From Membranihabitans marinus (GTDB lineage: Bacteria > Bacteroidota > Bacteroidia > Chitinophagales > Saprospiraceae), in NCBI RefSeq assembly GCF_021729155.1, contig NZ_JAJQYA010000009.1, positions 1-64,000 on the forward strand: a stretch of 64,000 bases of DNA. Reading direction: 5' to 3'. The stretch's first letter is position 1; each line of letters starts with the position of its first letter. A program made the position numbers and the translations under genes. The notes beneath the pieces were generated by a model. It was not told where the DNA came from and searched no databases. It worked only from the letters and a program-made list of their open reading frames with translations. This document shows, one piece after another, positions 42,947-52,630 of this stretch.

Positions 42947-43014
42947 CTTAAAACTACCAGCTGTCCTTTAGACGGTGGAATTATTGAAAGTCACATTTAA
43001 GTTTAAAAATTTAT

Positions 43015-44574
43015 CTATTCTTTTACTTGATCTACCATAGGACGCCTTTCGTTATTTAACAATTCACAGGCAGTTCCAAATATCAACTCAACTATCGTAG
43101 TCATTTTTTCGAACTCTATCTTTTCTATGGTATCAGTAGGCCGGTGATAATCCTCGTGGACACCGGTAAAATAAAATATTACAGGAACATTGTTTTTGGC
43201 AAAATTATAATGATCCGATCGATAGTAAAAACGATTGGGGTCGGCTTCATCATTGTATTTATAGTCTAAAAAAAGTTGAGTGGTTTTAGTATTCACCTCT
43301 TCATTGATTTTATGTAAATCTGAACTCAATTTATCAGAACCAATAATATAGACGTAGTATGGATCGTCTTCGTGAAACTTATCCCTTCTCCCTATCATAT
43401 CTACATTGAGATTGACAATGGTATTGTCCAAAGGATAAAGGGGATGATCGGTATAAAATGCGGATCCCAACAAACCCTTCTCTTCGCCATTGGCAAATAA
43501 AAACAAGACAGAGCGCGCTGGAAAATCACTATTGTTTTTGGCCAGTAAACTCAATACCCGAGACATTTCCAATACCGATGAGGTTCCTGAACCATCGTCG
43601 TCCGCCCCATTAAAAATATCTTTGCCTCGAACACCCAAATGATCAAAATGAGCTGATATCACTAAGATTTCATTTCTGAGAACGGGGTCTTTTCCTTCCA
43701 TAAATCCTACTACGTTGGGAACGTATTCGTATTTGGTCAATTTATGCATTTTCAATTCCACCTTTTTACTGATTACTACAGGGGAGGTATTGTTGCGCCG
43801 TTGTTCGTATTTACTCTTTCTATATGCCAATATATTGGATTGGTACCTGGCCATGATAGCAGTAGCCATGCCCGGCGATATATATATGATATTGGTTCGT
43901 CCTACCTTCGGCAAATTGGTGGTCACTGAGGGACTTAAAAGCAGTGGTCGATACCTGGCCAATCTGGATGCAAAATGCTCGGAGATCACCAATATCACAC
44001 GAACACCAGCTTCTGATGCTGCCTTTATTTTTGTATTTTCTAAACCAGAACCACTATATGAATTGCTGTCATCAGGCTGACCTTCATGGATCATCACCAT
44101 CTTATTGGACAAATCCATTGACGAAAAATCATCAATGCGGTCATTATTCAGTCCATAGCCCAAATACACTATTTCCTGATCTTGAAAACTGGGCAGATTA
44201 GGGTTCTCAGAAGGCAGGGCATAAAAGTCCTTATTTGCTTCAAATTCCCGACCTCCCAATACCATGGACAATTCTTGCCATGTCTGCTTATACAAGGGGA
44301 AGTATTGAAAATAGTCCCTAGTATTATTTGGGGTCTCGTAACCAAATTCATTCAATTTTTTAGCTAAAAAGGCTGCAGCCTTTTTATTTCCAGCTTGACC
44401 TGTTTCTCTGCCTTCAAATTCATCCGATGACAATATCGATAAATATTTGTAAATAGAGTCTTGGGATATATTCTGAGTAAAGTGGGTCAATTCCATAGGA
44501 CTGTATTGCAACATTTGTCCCTCGGATTGGGAAACGGTCACCAAAAGAATCAATAATAGATATAACTTATTCAT
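43015..44574 (-). CDS. Secreted M28-family aminopeptidase
   Basis: A 519-residue exported peptidase. Signal peptide about residues 1-20. M28 zinc ligands are visible: His and Asp in SAHFDHLG, Asp in NGADDDGSG, Glu pair in NGEEKGLLGS, Asp in NVDMIGR and His in HEDYHRPTDT. A PA-like insert region lies before the catalytic domain. It probably degrades peptides in the periplasm or outside. It faces gldH tail to tail. Confidence 0.92.
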   Translation of the reverse strand: MNKLYLLLILLVTVSQSEGQMLQYSPMELTHFTQNISQDSIYKYLSILSSDEFEGRETGQAGNKKAAAFLAKKLNEFGYETPNNTRDYFQYFPLYKQTWQELSMVLGGREFEANKDFYALPSENPNLPSFQDQEIVYLGYGLNNDRIDDFSSMDLSNKMVMIHEGQPDDSNSYSGSGLENTKIKAASEAGVRVILVISEHFASRLARYRPLLLSPSVTTNLPKVGRTNIIYISPGMATAIMARYQSNILAYRKSKYEQRRNNTSPVVISKKVELKMHKLTKYEYVPNVVGFMEGKDPVLRNEILVISAHFDHLGVRGKDIFNGADDDGSGTSSVLEMSRVLSLLAKNNSDFPARSVLFLFANGEEKGLLGSAFYTDHPLYPLDNTIVNLNVDMIGRRDKFHEDDPYYVYIIGSDKLSSDLHKINEEVNTKTTQLFLDYKYNDEADPNRFYYRSDHYNFAKNNVPVIFYFTGVHEDYHRPTDTIEKIEFEKMTTIVELIFGTACELLNNERRPMVDQVKE

Positions 44575-44721
44575 CTGCTATACTTTTTTTCAAAATAAGG
44601 ATTATTTTCTGAATCTAACTATAATCCACCTATTTGCATACATTTTCAAGCTTAAAATCAATAGATGTTAGTCTAAAATAGAAATCAATGATGCTAAAAG
44701 AGGTCTTCCTTAAAACACAAA

Positions 44722-44753
44722 AAAGGATCCTATCGGCAAGATAGAATCCTTTT
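44722..44753 (-). terminator. Terminator of the GT117 gene
   Basis: On the minus strand the stem AAAAGGATTCTATC pairs with GATAGGATCCTTTT (one mismatch) and is followed by TTTTG. It lies 32 bp past the stop. Confidence 0.88.
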
Positions 44754-44784
44754 TAATAATTTGAACGGAACTAATTATTTGATG

Positions 44785-47700
44785 TTATTCATTAATTTGA
44801 AATCCAGACAAATCGGTATAACTACCGAGTCTTGAATGCAATTTTTCCAACAAGTCGGGATCTTTGGTTCTCACTACAAAATTAGCCAAACTAGGAATAG
44901 TCGTCTCCCATCTCTCCTTCTGCCCCTCAAATCCTGCATTTAATGCAGAATTGCTCAAAGTACTGTAAAACGAGAGCTGCTCGTCATACCGATCGATCAA
45001 CTTATTCAAAGGCTCAAGTGCCAATTCAGTTTTGTCTAAATCCAATAAACTATTGACGTATATCATTATACTTGGGTCGTAGGGGAAGTTATAATCCGGA
45101 AACACTTCGAAAAACTTATTGATAAAGTCCACTCCCATGTTCTGGTATTTAAGCTTCTCTTCCTCAGAGCTAGCCTGTCTATAATTTTTAATACATTCGT
45201 TAACCGACAGTCTAAACATGGTTTGCATGGCATATACTGTACCTCTAAATCCAGGAGCTACGTTTTGATCGTATTTATCTAATCCCCCCCACTTAAATTT
45301 AGTCATTACATTTTCGTAGACCTGATCCAGATTGACCATATTGTTGCCTTGTACCGGGACAAATCTACTACCTAAACCTTCTATTCTAAAATATTTATCC
45401 AGTCCGTACAACTGTTCTTTGGGCGCAGTAATTGCCCAATAAATAGGTCTCTCTTGCCAATTGCTAGATATGATATCCAAGACAGCCATCTGACCTTTGT
45501 TGAGATATGGATATTCTTGTTTAAATGGTATTTCACCGGAAATCCGAGTAACCACTTGACCTTTATCCGAAGGCGTAATCATATTTTTTATGGCTTGACT
45601 CGCCGTATCGACATTGATATAAAACTTATTGGTGGGAAGATAACTTTCCAACTGACGATTTCCCGTCGAGGTGGGATGATCTTCGGCTGCAAAATTCAAG
45701 ATTTGATCCAATGGTCTAGGACTATCTTCTTTATAAGGCAGATTATTGCGCTTAGATCCTCTAAAGTCATCGCGATCGAAAGTAAATTTAATGGCCTCTG
45801 ATTCGTTGACTTTTCGACGCAATCCATTGATATACCAATCAACTGGTATAAGACTTAAATTGACCACCCTCACATCGGGTCTCAGCCCTTCTACTTCTTG
45901 TGCATACCACAGAGGATAGGTATCGTTGTCTCCATAGGTAAATATGATGGCATTCGGAGCGCAACTCTCCAAAAAGTTGGTTGCATAATCTCGTGCACCG
46001 TGAAGCTTGCTTCTATCGTGATCATCAAAATTGTTAATAAGCATGACCAATGGAGCTACCAATACAAAACCTCCCGATAAAAACACACCACCTTTGTCCC
46101 CTATTTTCGATTTTATAATCTCGTATATGGCTGGAACGGCTAAACCAATCCAAATGGCAAAAGCAAATAAAGATCCAACCAAAACATAATCTCTTTCTCT
46201 GGGTTCAGCTGGTGGTTGGTTGGAATAAACAATGATACCTATACCTGTGATTATAAAAAAGGATAAAAGTGTAAGAAACTCTCCCTTATTTTTCTTCATC
46301 TGCCAAAACAAGCCAATGAGTCCAAAGATAAAAGGCAGATAGAAATAGTAATTCCTATTCTCGTCTTGTTTAACCGTCATAGGATCCTTGGAATAGTCAT
46401 AGTATCCCAATTTTACGACCTTGTCGAGGAAGGGAATACCGGATACCCAATGACCATCGGTCCAATCCCAGGGCAGGTAGCCTTGGGTTCCATTTAATCG
46501 GCCTACAAAATTCCACATAAAGTACCGGCCGTACATCCAGCCCAATTGATATCGGACTAAAAAATTGAAATTGTCGGCTGAGGTAGGAGAACCATTCTTC
46601 CGTTTCATCCAATAATTTCTATAGTAAGGTATGTCTTTGGGTTGACTCGATGACATTCTAGGGAAGAGGACATTATCCTTGTCATTGTAGACATAGCTGA
46701 GTTTTTGACTGGTTATTTCGTATTTGTCTCCTACGAAGCCATAGCGATCTTCTACTTTCATATCCACCGGCTTGGCATCGAATTGTGGACCTTTTAGAAT
46801 GGGTCGCTCTCCGTATTGTTCCCGGTTAATATAGGGAATTAAAGAAAATACATTGTCGGGATCGTTCATATTGATCGGTGGCTCTGCTCCAGCTCTCACG
46901 ACTACGACCAAAATAGTGCTGTATCCAATGATGACCAACATCAAGGCCACCAAGGCTCTTTCTAAAATATAATTCTTTTTCTTCCACGCATATCGCAGAC
47001 CGAAATAAAAACCGGCAACCAATAAAATCAACAATGGAATGAGTCCACTGTGAACAGGTAATCCAAAAGAATTGACCAATAACAATTCAAATTTTGACCA
47101 AATGATTGGCAATCCGACAATTACTCCTTTTTGAATCACAATTAAGCTAACCAAACCACCGAGGGTGGCCAAAACCAAACCCCAAAATGAGATTTTCTTA
47201 GTTTTCTTAAAATAATATAATAATGCCAATGTAGGCAATGCCAATACCGAAAGTAAGTGTACCCCAATGGAAACACCTATGGCAAAATAAGCCAACATTA
47301 GCCATTTGTCTAAATCAGGGTCATCTGGTGAACTATACCATTTTACACCGGACCAAAGGGTCAACATGGTAAAAAATGTAGATAGTGCATACACCTCTCC
47401 TTCTACGGCAGAAAACCATACCGAAGTGGCAAAACCACCGCAAAGTCCTGCGACAACACCACCAAAAAACAAGACCAATGATTGAGTTTGGTCGGCTTCA
47501 ACATCTCGTCCCAACCATGCCATTTTACCCAATCGAAAAGCGATCCATGCCGTAAATGTAGCAGCAAAAGCCGTGGACACTGCCGACAATAGATTCACGG
47601 CAAAAGCGATACCAGAAGGGTTAGATGAAAACAAATCACCGACGATAGCAAATAGGCGACCGACCAATAGAAACAATGGAGCACCTGGTGGGTGAACTAC

Positions 47701-47844
47701 TTGCAACTTATAGGCTCCAGCAATAAATTCTCCAACATCCCAGAGAGATCCAGACCTTTCTGTAGTCATCGCAAATACGACAAAGGTAATCGCAAATACG
47801 ACCCAGCCGGAAAGATTCTTAAAATTAATGTAATTGTTCTTCAT
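44785..47844 (-). CDS. GT117/DUF2723 integral membrane glycosyltransferase-like protein
   Basis: A 1019-residue membrane protein with about 12 hydrophobic helices up to residue 620 and a soluble C-terminal part with TPR-like helices (about 860-1000). The start motif GSLWDVGEFIAGAYKLQVVHPPGAPLF is typical of DUF2723, annotated as glycosyltransferase family 117, a GT-C type enzyme with the acidic and HPP residues in the first loop. In Bacteroidota this family is linked to general protein O-glycosylation; the exact substrate here is unknown. Confidence 0.88.
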   Translation of the reverse strand: MKNNYINFKNLSGWVVFAITFVVFAMTTERSGSLWDVGEFIAGAYKLQVVHPPGAPLFLLVGRLFAIVGDLFSSNPSGIAFAVNLLSAVSTAFAATFTAWIAFRLGKMAWLGRDVEADQTQSLVLFFGGVVAGLCGGFATSVWFSAVEGEVYALSTFFTMLTLWSGVKWYSSPDDPDLDKWLMLAYFAIGVSIGVHLLSVLALPTLALLYYFKKTKKISFWGLVLATLGGLVSLIVIQKGVIVGLPIIWSKFELLLVNSFGLPVHSGLIPLLILLVAGFYFGLRYAWKKKNYILERALVALMLVIIGYSTILVVVVRAGAEPPINMNDPDNVFSLIPYINREQYGERPILKGPQFDAKPVDMKVEDRYGFVGDKYEITSQKLSYVYNDKDNVLFPRMSSSQPKDIPYYRNYWMKRKNGSPTSADNFNFLVRYQLGWMYGRYFMWNFVGRLNGTQGYLPWDWTDGHWVSGIPFLDKVVKLGYYDYSKDPMTVKQDENRNYYFYLPFIFGLIGLFWQMKKNKGEFLTLLSFFIITGIGIIVYSNQPPAEPRERDYVLVGSLFAFAIWIGLAVPAIYEIIKSKIGDKGGVFLSGGFVLVAPLVMLINNFDDHDRSKLHGARDYATNFLESCAPNAIIFTYGDNDTYPLWYAQEVEGLRPDVRVVNLSLIPVDWYINGLRRKVNESEAIKFTFDRDDFRGSKRNNLPYKEDSPRPLDQILNFAAEDHPTSTGNRQLESYLPTNKFYINVDTASQAIKNMITPSDKGQVVTRISGEIPFKQEYPYLNKGQMAVLDIISSNWQERPIYWAITAPKEQLYGLDKYFRIEGLGSRFVPVQGNNMVNLDQVYENVMTKFKWGGLDKYDQNVAPGFRGTVYAMQTMFRLSVNECIKNYRQASSEEEKLKYQNMGVDFINKFFEVFPDYNFPYDPSIMIYVNSLLDLDKTELALEPLNKLIDRYDEQLSFYSTLSNSALNAGFEGQKERWETTIPSLANFVVRTKDPDLLEKLHSRLGSYTDLSGFQINE

Positions 47845-47866
47845 TGAATTGATATTCGATTTGGCT

Positions 47867-47874
47867 CAAATTTA
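47867..47874 (-). promoter_or_regulatory. Promoter -7 element for the GT117 gene
   Basis: The minus strand reads TAAATTTG, matching TAnnTTTG, 23 bp upstream of the start. Confidence 0.55.
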
Positions 47875-48298
47875 CTAAAATACTTATTGGTTCACAATTT
47901 TAAATGGACTATCCTTTTTTATTGTAATAACTCTATAAATAAACTTAAAAATAACACGATTATTGGCTGTTCACAATTTTGTTTTATTTCATCTTATTCC
48001 CCTCTACTTTATTTGCCTTTAATCATTATACTTCAGACCGTTAAATCGTTTATCTTTCAATGAATAAATTCTTGTGACGAACAACTTTTTTCATTATAAT
48101 ATATAAGATAATAGAAAACACCGGCCTAATCTAATCCAATAAAATATGTACAATACCCAGAGAAATATGGATTGTATGGCTAGTAATTACTACATTTTCC
48201 CTAATATTGAACAAAGTTATTACTATAGGGGTTAGATTATTCATTCTGTCGAATAGATGAATAATAAACATCCATAGGTAGATAGAAAAAATAATGAT
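47875..48298. other. Intergenic gap, divergent genes
   Basis: AT-rich spacer between the GT117 gene and the small membrane protein gene. It holds one imperfect inverted repeat at 48236-48265 (ATTATTCAT ... ATGAATAAT with an inner TTC/GAA pair) ending 33 bp before the plus-strand gene. A 29-codon frame at 48145 has no support. Nothing else is seen. Confidence 0.5.
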
Positions 48299-48484
48299 AT
48301 GATATTAAAATGGTTAATAGTTGGAGCCGTTATATGGTTCTTCTACAATCGGTTTAAACGCAACACCTACCTTGAAGAACGTCGAAAAGAAGAATTTCGC
48401 CTGAAAAATGAGGCCGGAAGACAATCCAAAGAATCAGTTAACGCTGATAATGACGAATATATAGACTACGAAGAGGTTGAATAA
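48299..48484 (+). CDS. Small bitopic membrane protein
   Basis: Sixty-one residues: one N-terminal membrane helix (MILKWLIVGAVIWFFYNRF) followed by a charged, Glu/Asp-rich tail ending YIDYEEVE. The layout resembles small DUF4834-type proteins of Bacteroidota, but I cannot confirm the family. It is followed by the pseudouridine synthase gene after 3 bp, so they are co-transcribed. Confidence 0.75.
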   Translation: MILKWLIVGAVIWFFYNRFKRNTYLEERRKEEFRLKNEAGRQSKESVNADNDEYIDYEEVE

Positions 48485-48487
48485 TTC

Positions 48488-49153
48488 ATGGATTACCACG
48501 AACTTATTTTCGCCAATGAATCTCTGGTAGCCGTTCACAAGGAAGCTGGTATACCCTGCCAATCCAAGTCTGAACATCCATTACCATTGGACAAAGCCCT
48601 GCCTTTACTCTTGGGTGAATCTTTACAACTATTAAATCGTATAGACCAAGTCGTAAGTGGTTTGGTCTTATTTCAACGATTAGGTGACAATTCTAAAAAA
48701 ATAGCAGTACATCATATTGTCAAAAAACAATATATCGCCATAGTAGAAGGAGTGGTAGAAGAACACAAAGGGCAGTTAATGCATTATCTAAGGAGAGATG
48801 GTCGCAAAAACAAAAGCTTTGAAGACAGAAAATCTGGCAAGAAATCCATCCTCAAGTACGAAAAAATCATCCAATTAGAACGATATACTATTCTCAGTAT
48901 CCATATAGAGACCGGGAGATTTCACCAAATAAGAGCTCAAATGAGTTTAATCGGTCACCCAATCAAGGGAGATGTCAAGTATGGAGCTAGAAGAAAAAAC
49001 AAAAATCGATCAATAGATTTACATAGCTATAGTTATCAGTTGATCAGCAATGGTGATACCATGACGATAACCGATGGAAGATTCCCTGAGAGTAATTTAT
49101 GGACAATTGCAAGTAATTTTTTATTAAAAAATCAAAACCATGGAACAGAATAA
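48488..49153 (+). CDS. RluA-family pseudouridine synthase
   Basis: Isomerises uridine in RNA. The 221-residue protein has the catalytic aspartate Asp53 in LNRIDQVVSGLVLF; the usual motif is HRLDxxTSG, so His is replaced by Asn here. The GRFHQIRAQMSLIGHPIKGDVKYG segment is conserved. There is no S4 domain. Target RNA cannot be assigned. It overlaps thiL by 14 bp. Confidence 0.9.
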   Translation: MDYHELIFANESLVAVHKEAGIPCQSKSEHPLPLDKALPLLLGESLQLLNRIDQVVSGLVLFQRLGDNSKKIAVHHIVKKQYIAIVEGVVEEHKGQLMHYLRRDGRKNKSFEDRKSGKKSILKYEKIIQLERYTILSIHIETGRFHQIRAQMSLIGHPIKGDVKYGARRKNKNRSIDLHSYSYQLISNGDTMTITDGRFPESNLWTIASNFLLKNQNHGTE

Positions 49154-50171
49154 ACGAACAAGTATTGAAAAGTTAGGTGAGTTTGGTCTCATCAGTCATC
49201 TGACCCAGTCTGTAGTAACTCATCAACCTACTACGGTTAAAGGTATCGGTGACGATGCTGCCGTTATAAAAAATAAAGAGGACAACACCGTAATATCTAC
49301 CGATATGTTGGTCGAAGGCATCCATTTTGACCTGGCCTACCACCCACTCAAACACCTAGGTTACAAAGCCGTAATCGTCAACCTATCCGATATATATGCT
49401 ATGAATGCCATCCCTACACAAATAACGGTATCCATTGCTATATCGAACCGATTTAGTGTAGAGGCATTAGAAGAGTTATACGATGGTATTCGCGCAGCTT
49501 GCGACGCTCATCAAGTCGATTTAATCGGTGGTGATACCACATCTTCGCTAAAGGGTTTGATTATCAGTATCACTGCATTGGGACAGGGACCAAGTGAGCG
49601 ACTGACTTATCGAAATACAGCCAAGCCTGGAGACCTTCTTTGCGTTACAGGAGATTTAGGAGGTGCCTACATGGGTTTACAACTATTGGAAAGAGAAAAG
49701 CAGATATTTTTAGAAAATCCAGACATAAAACCAGACTTAGAGGATCAAACCTATTTGGTTCAGCGTATTCTTAAACCAGAAGCTCGAAAAGACATAGTGA
49801 ATCACTTCCACCAACATGAATTCATGCCCACTTCCATGATAGATATTAGCGATGGACTGGCATCGGAAATATTCCACCTCTGCGACCAATCCAAAACCGG
49901 CGCCATTGTCGAAGAAGTCAATATTCCTATCGCCAAAGAAACTGAAACTATGGCTTTCAATTTTAGAATTGATCCCCTCGTAGCGGCATTGAATGGAGGT
50001 GAAGACTATGAATTGCTATTTACTGTAAAAAAAGAAGACCATAGCTTTGTGATGAAAATGGTCGATGCCTCAATTATTGGAGAAATTGTTGAACCCGAAC
50101 AAGGTATTCATTTACATAGTAAAAATGGCAAAATTCATAAATTACAGGCTCAAGGATGGAAACATTTTTAA
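49140..50171 (+). CDS. thiL: Thiamine-monophosphate kinase
   Basis: Phosphorylates thiamine monophosphate to thiamine pyrophosphate. The 343-residue protein has the GIGDDAAVI motif and the metal-binding VIVNLSDIYAMNA and GGDTTSS segments, then DISDGLASE. It has no TPP riboswitch in front; it depends on the upstream small-protein/rluA transcript. Confidence 0.97.
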   Translation: MEQNKRTSIEKLGEFGLISHLTQSVVTHQPTTVKGIGDDAAVIKNKEDNTVISTDMLVEGIHFDLAYHPLKHLGYKAVIVNLSDIYAMNAIPTQITVSIAISNRFSVEALEELYDGIRAACDAHQVDLIGGDTTSSLKGLIISITALGQGPSERLTYRNTAKPGDLLCVTGDLGGAYMGLQLLEREKQIFLENPDIKPDLEDQTYLVQRILKPEARKDIVNHFHQHEFMPTSMIDISDGLASEIFHLCDQSKTGAIVEEVNIPIAKETETMAFNFRIDPLVAALNGGEDYELLFTVKKEDHSFVMKMVDASIIGEIVEPEQGIHLHSKNGKIHKLQAQGWKHF

Positions 50172-50479
50172 ATTTTTATTGAAAATAACAATTTTCCTGC
50201 AAAATATAAAGTTTTAATAATAATTTTCTATATATTGCAAAAGCAATGATATCGAAATCCTTAGATAGAAGGACAACTTAGTTGAAATGCGAACATCCTT
50301 CCATTTGTAAAATGGAATAAACGTTGATTCTATTATAAAGCGAATTAATAATTCTATATAAATTGATAATTCACTTATAATTCGGAGATTAATGTTTTAA
50401 ATAGGAGAAGAAAGGTAATAGTTTAATTTACTGCGCAGGATTTGATACAATAATTGGAAAAACTTAAAATTGAAAAAGA
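50172..50479. other. Leader region of the HTH-like gene
   Basis: A 308-bp AT-rich gap. It contains a perfect hairpin at 50299-50317 (TTCCATTT-GTA-AAATGGAA) and a smaller one near 50237 (TTGC-AAAA-GCAA). No full TAnnTTTG promoter is found; TATATATTGC at 50230 is the closest. Confidence 0.5.
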
Positions 50480-51433
50480 ATGGAACTCCAGAAAAAGCTA
50501 ATCGCAGAATTACAGAAAAAGCACTCTAGATCTGAGTTGGTCAAAGACTTTGTTGATCTTTTGGACATCTCTCAAAGTGCAGCCTACAATAAAGTAAATT
50601 GTACGAGTGAACTTACACTTAGTGAGTACAGTAAAATATCTATCCAATACAGAATACACACATTTGAAATTGGCAGTATCATCTCTGCTGATTTTCCATT
50701 TTTAAAGGAAGAAAACAGAAGTTTCAATGATCTTATTAAGTTACTCATTGAAGATTATAGGTTATATATCAATGATTACGGTACTCCCATTATCAGATAT
50801 TACAGCAACCTAATTCCTTTGCAAATACTGATTAATTACCCTAAAATTTTTCAATTTACTGTATTTGTCTGGTTGGAAAATATCAATTCTCAGTTTAATA
50901 CTTCATATAAGCAATACAACAAGATTGATTTTCAAGATTCCTACAAAGAGGAATTTGACAACTTCCAAACTTTGACTAAGATATATGAATACTGTGATAT
51001 TCATACCTTCTTGTCTCCCAACATCTTTCAGACTTATTTCAAATTACTAGAATACCACCTAGAATTAGATACCATAACCTTGGATCAAGTCTTAGAAATA
51101 AAGAATGAGATGAGAATCTTCTTGGCAGACTTTGAAAAACAATGTCAAGATAAAGATGCCAAACACAAATTCTACATCCACGAATTAAATATTAATTCAG
51201 TGATGTTCCAAGTACAAGATAAACACACTTATATGGTGATGAATTCACCTATATATTTTAGAGTGGAAAACAAAGACTTCAATTTCTACATCAAGAAATG
51301 GTTTGATCAAATCGAGAGTAGATCTATTCCAATTAGTAATATTAATGAAAAAGTACGAAGAGGAATTATCAAAAACATGAAGAATTCATCTGAGAAATTC
51401 TTTACAAAAATCGAGTTGCTCAATGCAGATTAA
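50480..51433 (+). CDS. Unrecognised protein with N-terminal HTH-like segment
   Basis: A 317-residue cytosolic protein. Residues 18-60 (VDLLDISQSAAYNKVNCTSELTLSEYSKIS) look like a small helix-turn-helix as in Cro/BetR types. The rest is mostly alpha-helical with many aromatic and charged residues and no known enzyme motif; no membrane segment or signal peptide is seen. It stands alone with a good terminator. A regulatory role is inference. Confidence 0.75.
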   Translation: MELQKKLIAELQKKHSRSELVKDFVDLLDISQSAAYNKVNCTSELTLSEYSKISIQYRIHTFEIGSIISADFPFLKEENRSFNDLIKLLIEDYRLYINDYGTPIIRYYSNLIPLQILINYPKIFQFTVFVWLENINSQFNTSYKQYNKIDFQDSYKEEFDNFQTLTKIYEYCDIHTFLSPNIFQTYFKLLEYHLELDTITLDQVLEIKNEMRIFLADFEKQCQDKDAKHKFYIHELNINSVMFQVQDKHTYMVMNSPIYFRVENKDFNFYIKKWFDQIESRSIPISNINEKVRRGIIKNMKNSSEKFFTKIELLNAD

Positions 51434-51490
51434 TCCAAATAAATTCTAATATCAGACCAAAGACCGATTGTTTTTAAAATATTTCCTATA

Positions 51491-51531
51491 AAAAGTCAAT
51501 TCCTCCTTATAAACAGGGATTGACTTTTTTT
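51491..51531 (+). terminator. Terminator of the HTH-like gene
   Basis: Stem AAAAGTCAATTCC pairs with GGATTGACTTTT (one bulged T), followed by TTT. It lies 57 bp after the stop. Confidence 0.9.
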
Positions 51532-51841
51532 ATTACAATAAACTACAATACAGAGATATACAAATATCACATTAGATTTCTATCTTTATAAGAAATAAAC
51601 TAATGAAAAAACACTATTCCACAAGTCCAAACAGGACAATATAGGGCATTTTATCACCTCCATAACAATGTCCTCCCAATTCAAAAAATAGGAAAGACCT
51701 CAATACTAATCCTAGACCTAAACATAATCTACCACTATTAATAAAATGCAAACATCAACATAGTATTGTTATGAGACATCAAATCCAAGAGCACATGACT
51801 ATTTCTAACCTTTGTAAGACTAAACGCTGAAATTGGATATA
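51532..51841. other. Intergenic gap left of the mobile element
   Basis: AT-rich DNA between the terminator and the inverted-repeat-bounded element. No gene, promoter or repeat is recognised. Confidence 0.5.
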
Positions 51842-52121
51842 ATACGAATTACATTTATAATTTATAAGCTTACCCACCCACGCCACGGGGGCTTTCCCAC
51901 CCGAAACACGGAGGTTTCGTTTCCCTCGCCAAAGGTCGATTTACGACCTTTGATTGCTCAAAGAGCAATTTTGTTCAGTCGTAGCCTCGTCAAACGGCCA
52001 ACCCTCCCGTGAGACTGAGCTCACGGCTCCTTCGCTGAAAGTCGATTTACGACTTTCAATACTACGCATCCTGCTCAGTTGTCTCGAAATCTTTTCCGTC
52101 ATTATAAAATGTAATTCGTAT
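51842..52121 (+). mobile_element. MITE-like element with hairpin modules, copy 2
   Basis: A 280-bp element with terminal inverted repeats ATACGAATTACATTTATAAT (left) and ATTATAAAATGTAATTCGTAT-type right end. Inside are two modules on the plus strand. Module a: hairpin 1 at 51902-51919 (stem CGAAAC, loop ACGGAG), linker TTCCCTCGCC, hairpin 2 at 51931-51951 (stem AAAGGTCG, loop ATTTA), hairpin 3 at 51954-51968 (stem TTGCTC, loop AAA). Module b: hairpin 1 at 52007-52026 (stem CCGTGAG, loop ACTGAG), hairpin 2 at 52037-52057 (stem GAAAGTCG, loop ATTTA), degenerate hairpin 3. No transposase, so non-autonomous. No target duplication is clear. Confidence 0.75.
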
Positions 52122-52630
52122 AACAAGGCCAATTAACTCCTTTTGAGAATGTAAATACTTATTTCTAATTATATAATTATGAGATTCCCAGATTAATAGA
52201 GGATTGAAAAATAATATATAAAAACAATTAATAGTTTCCATCCATTTTCCTAGGAAGACATCCTACCATATAACTCATCCTGAGGACAACGGTCAAAAAG
52301 GCAGTCAAAGCGTTATTCAACAAAGCAAGAATTCCCCGTATAGCCTATTCCACAGCCACTACAACCTTTCTAAAAAGGAAGACTATTGTTATCCCTTGTA
52401 CAGGGAAAAGAGAGAATTATAGCTATCTCCTTTAAATTAACCTTAGGCAAATAGAAACATTAGATTCTATATATTTACAAGCCCCAAATAACACCTATTT
52501 CAGCAACTCCTATTTTGTTTAAATTAACCTCTCACTATGCATTTCATAAGAAATATCGAACATTACAGTGTCGACATTAAATATTCACAAGATTCAAGAC
52601 TAGGTGGTGTAGAGGAATGGAATATCTAAA
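52122..52630. other. Intergenic gap right of the mobile element
   Basis: About 500 bp between the element and the trmB stop. No gene, hairpin terminator or repeat is recognised. Confidence 0.5.

Noticed and set aside
51954-52136. Sixty-codon open frames on both strands inside the hairpin element
   Set aside because: The frames read through the inverted repeats (giving words like KVDLRLSILRI) and are explained by the hairpin structure, with no start context or conservation visible.
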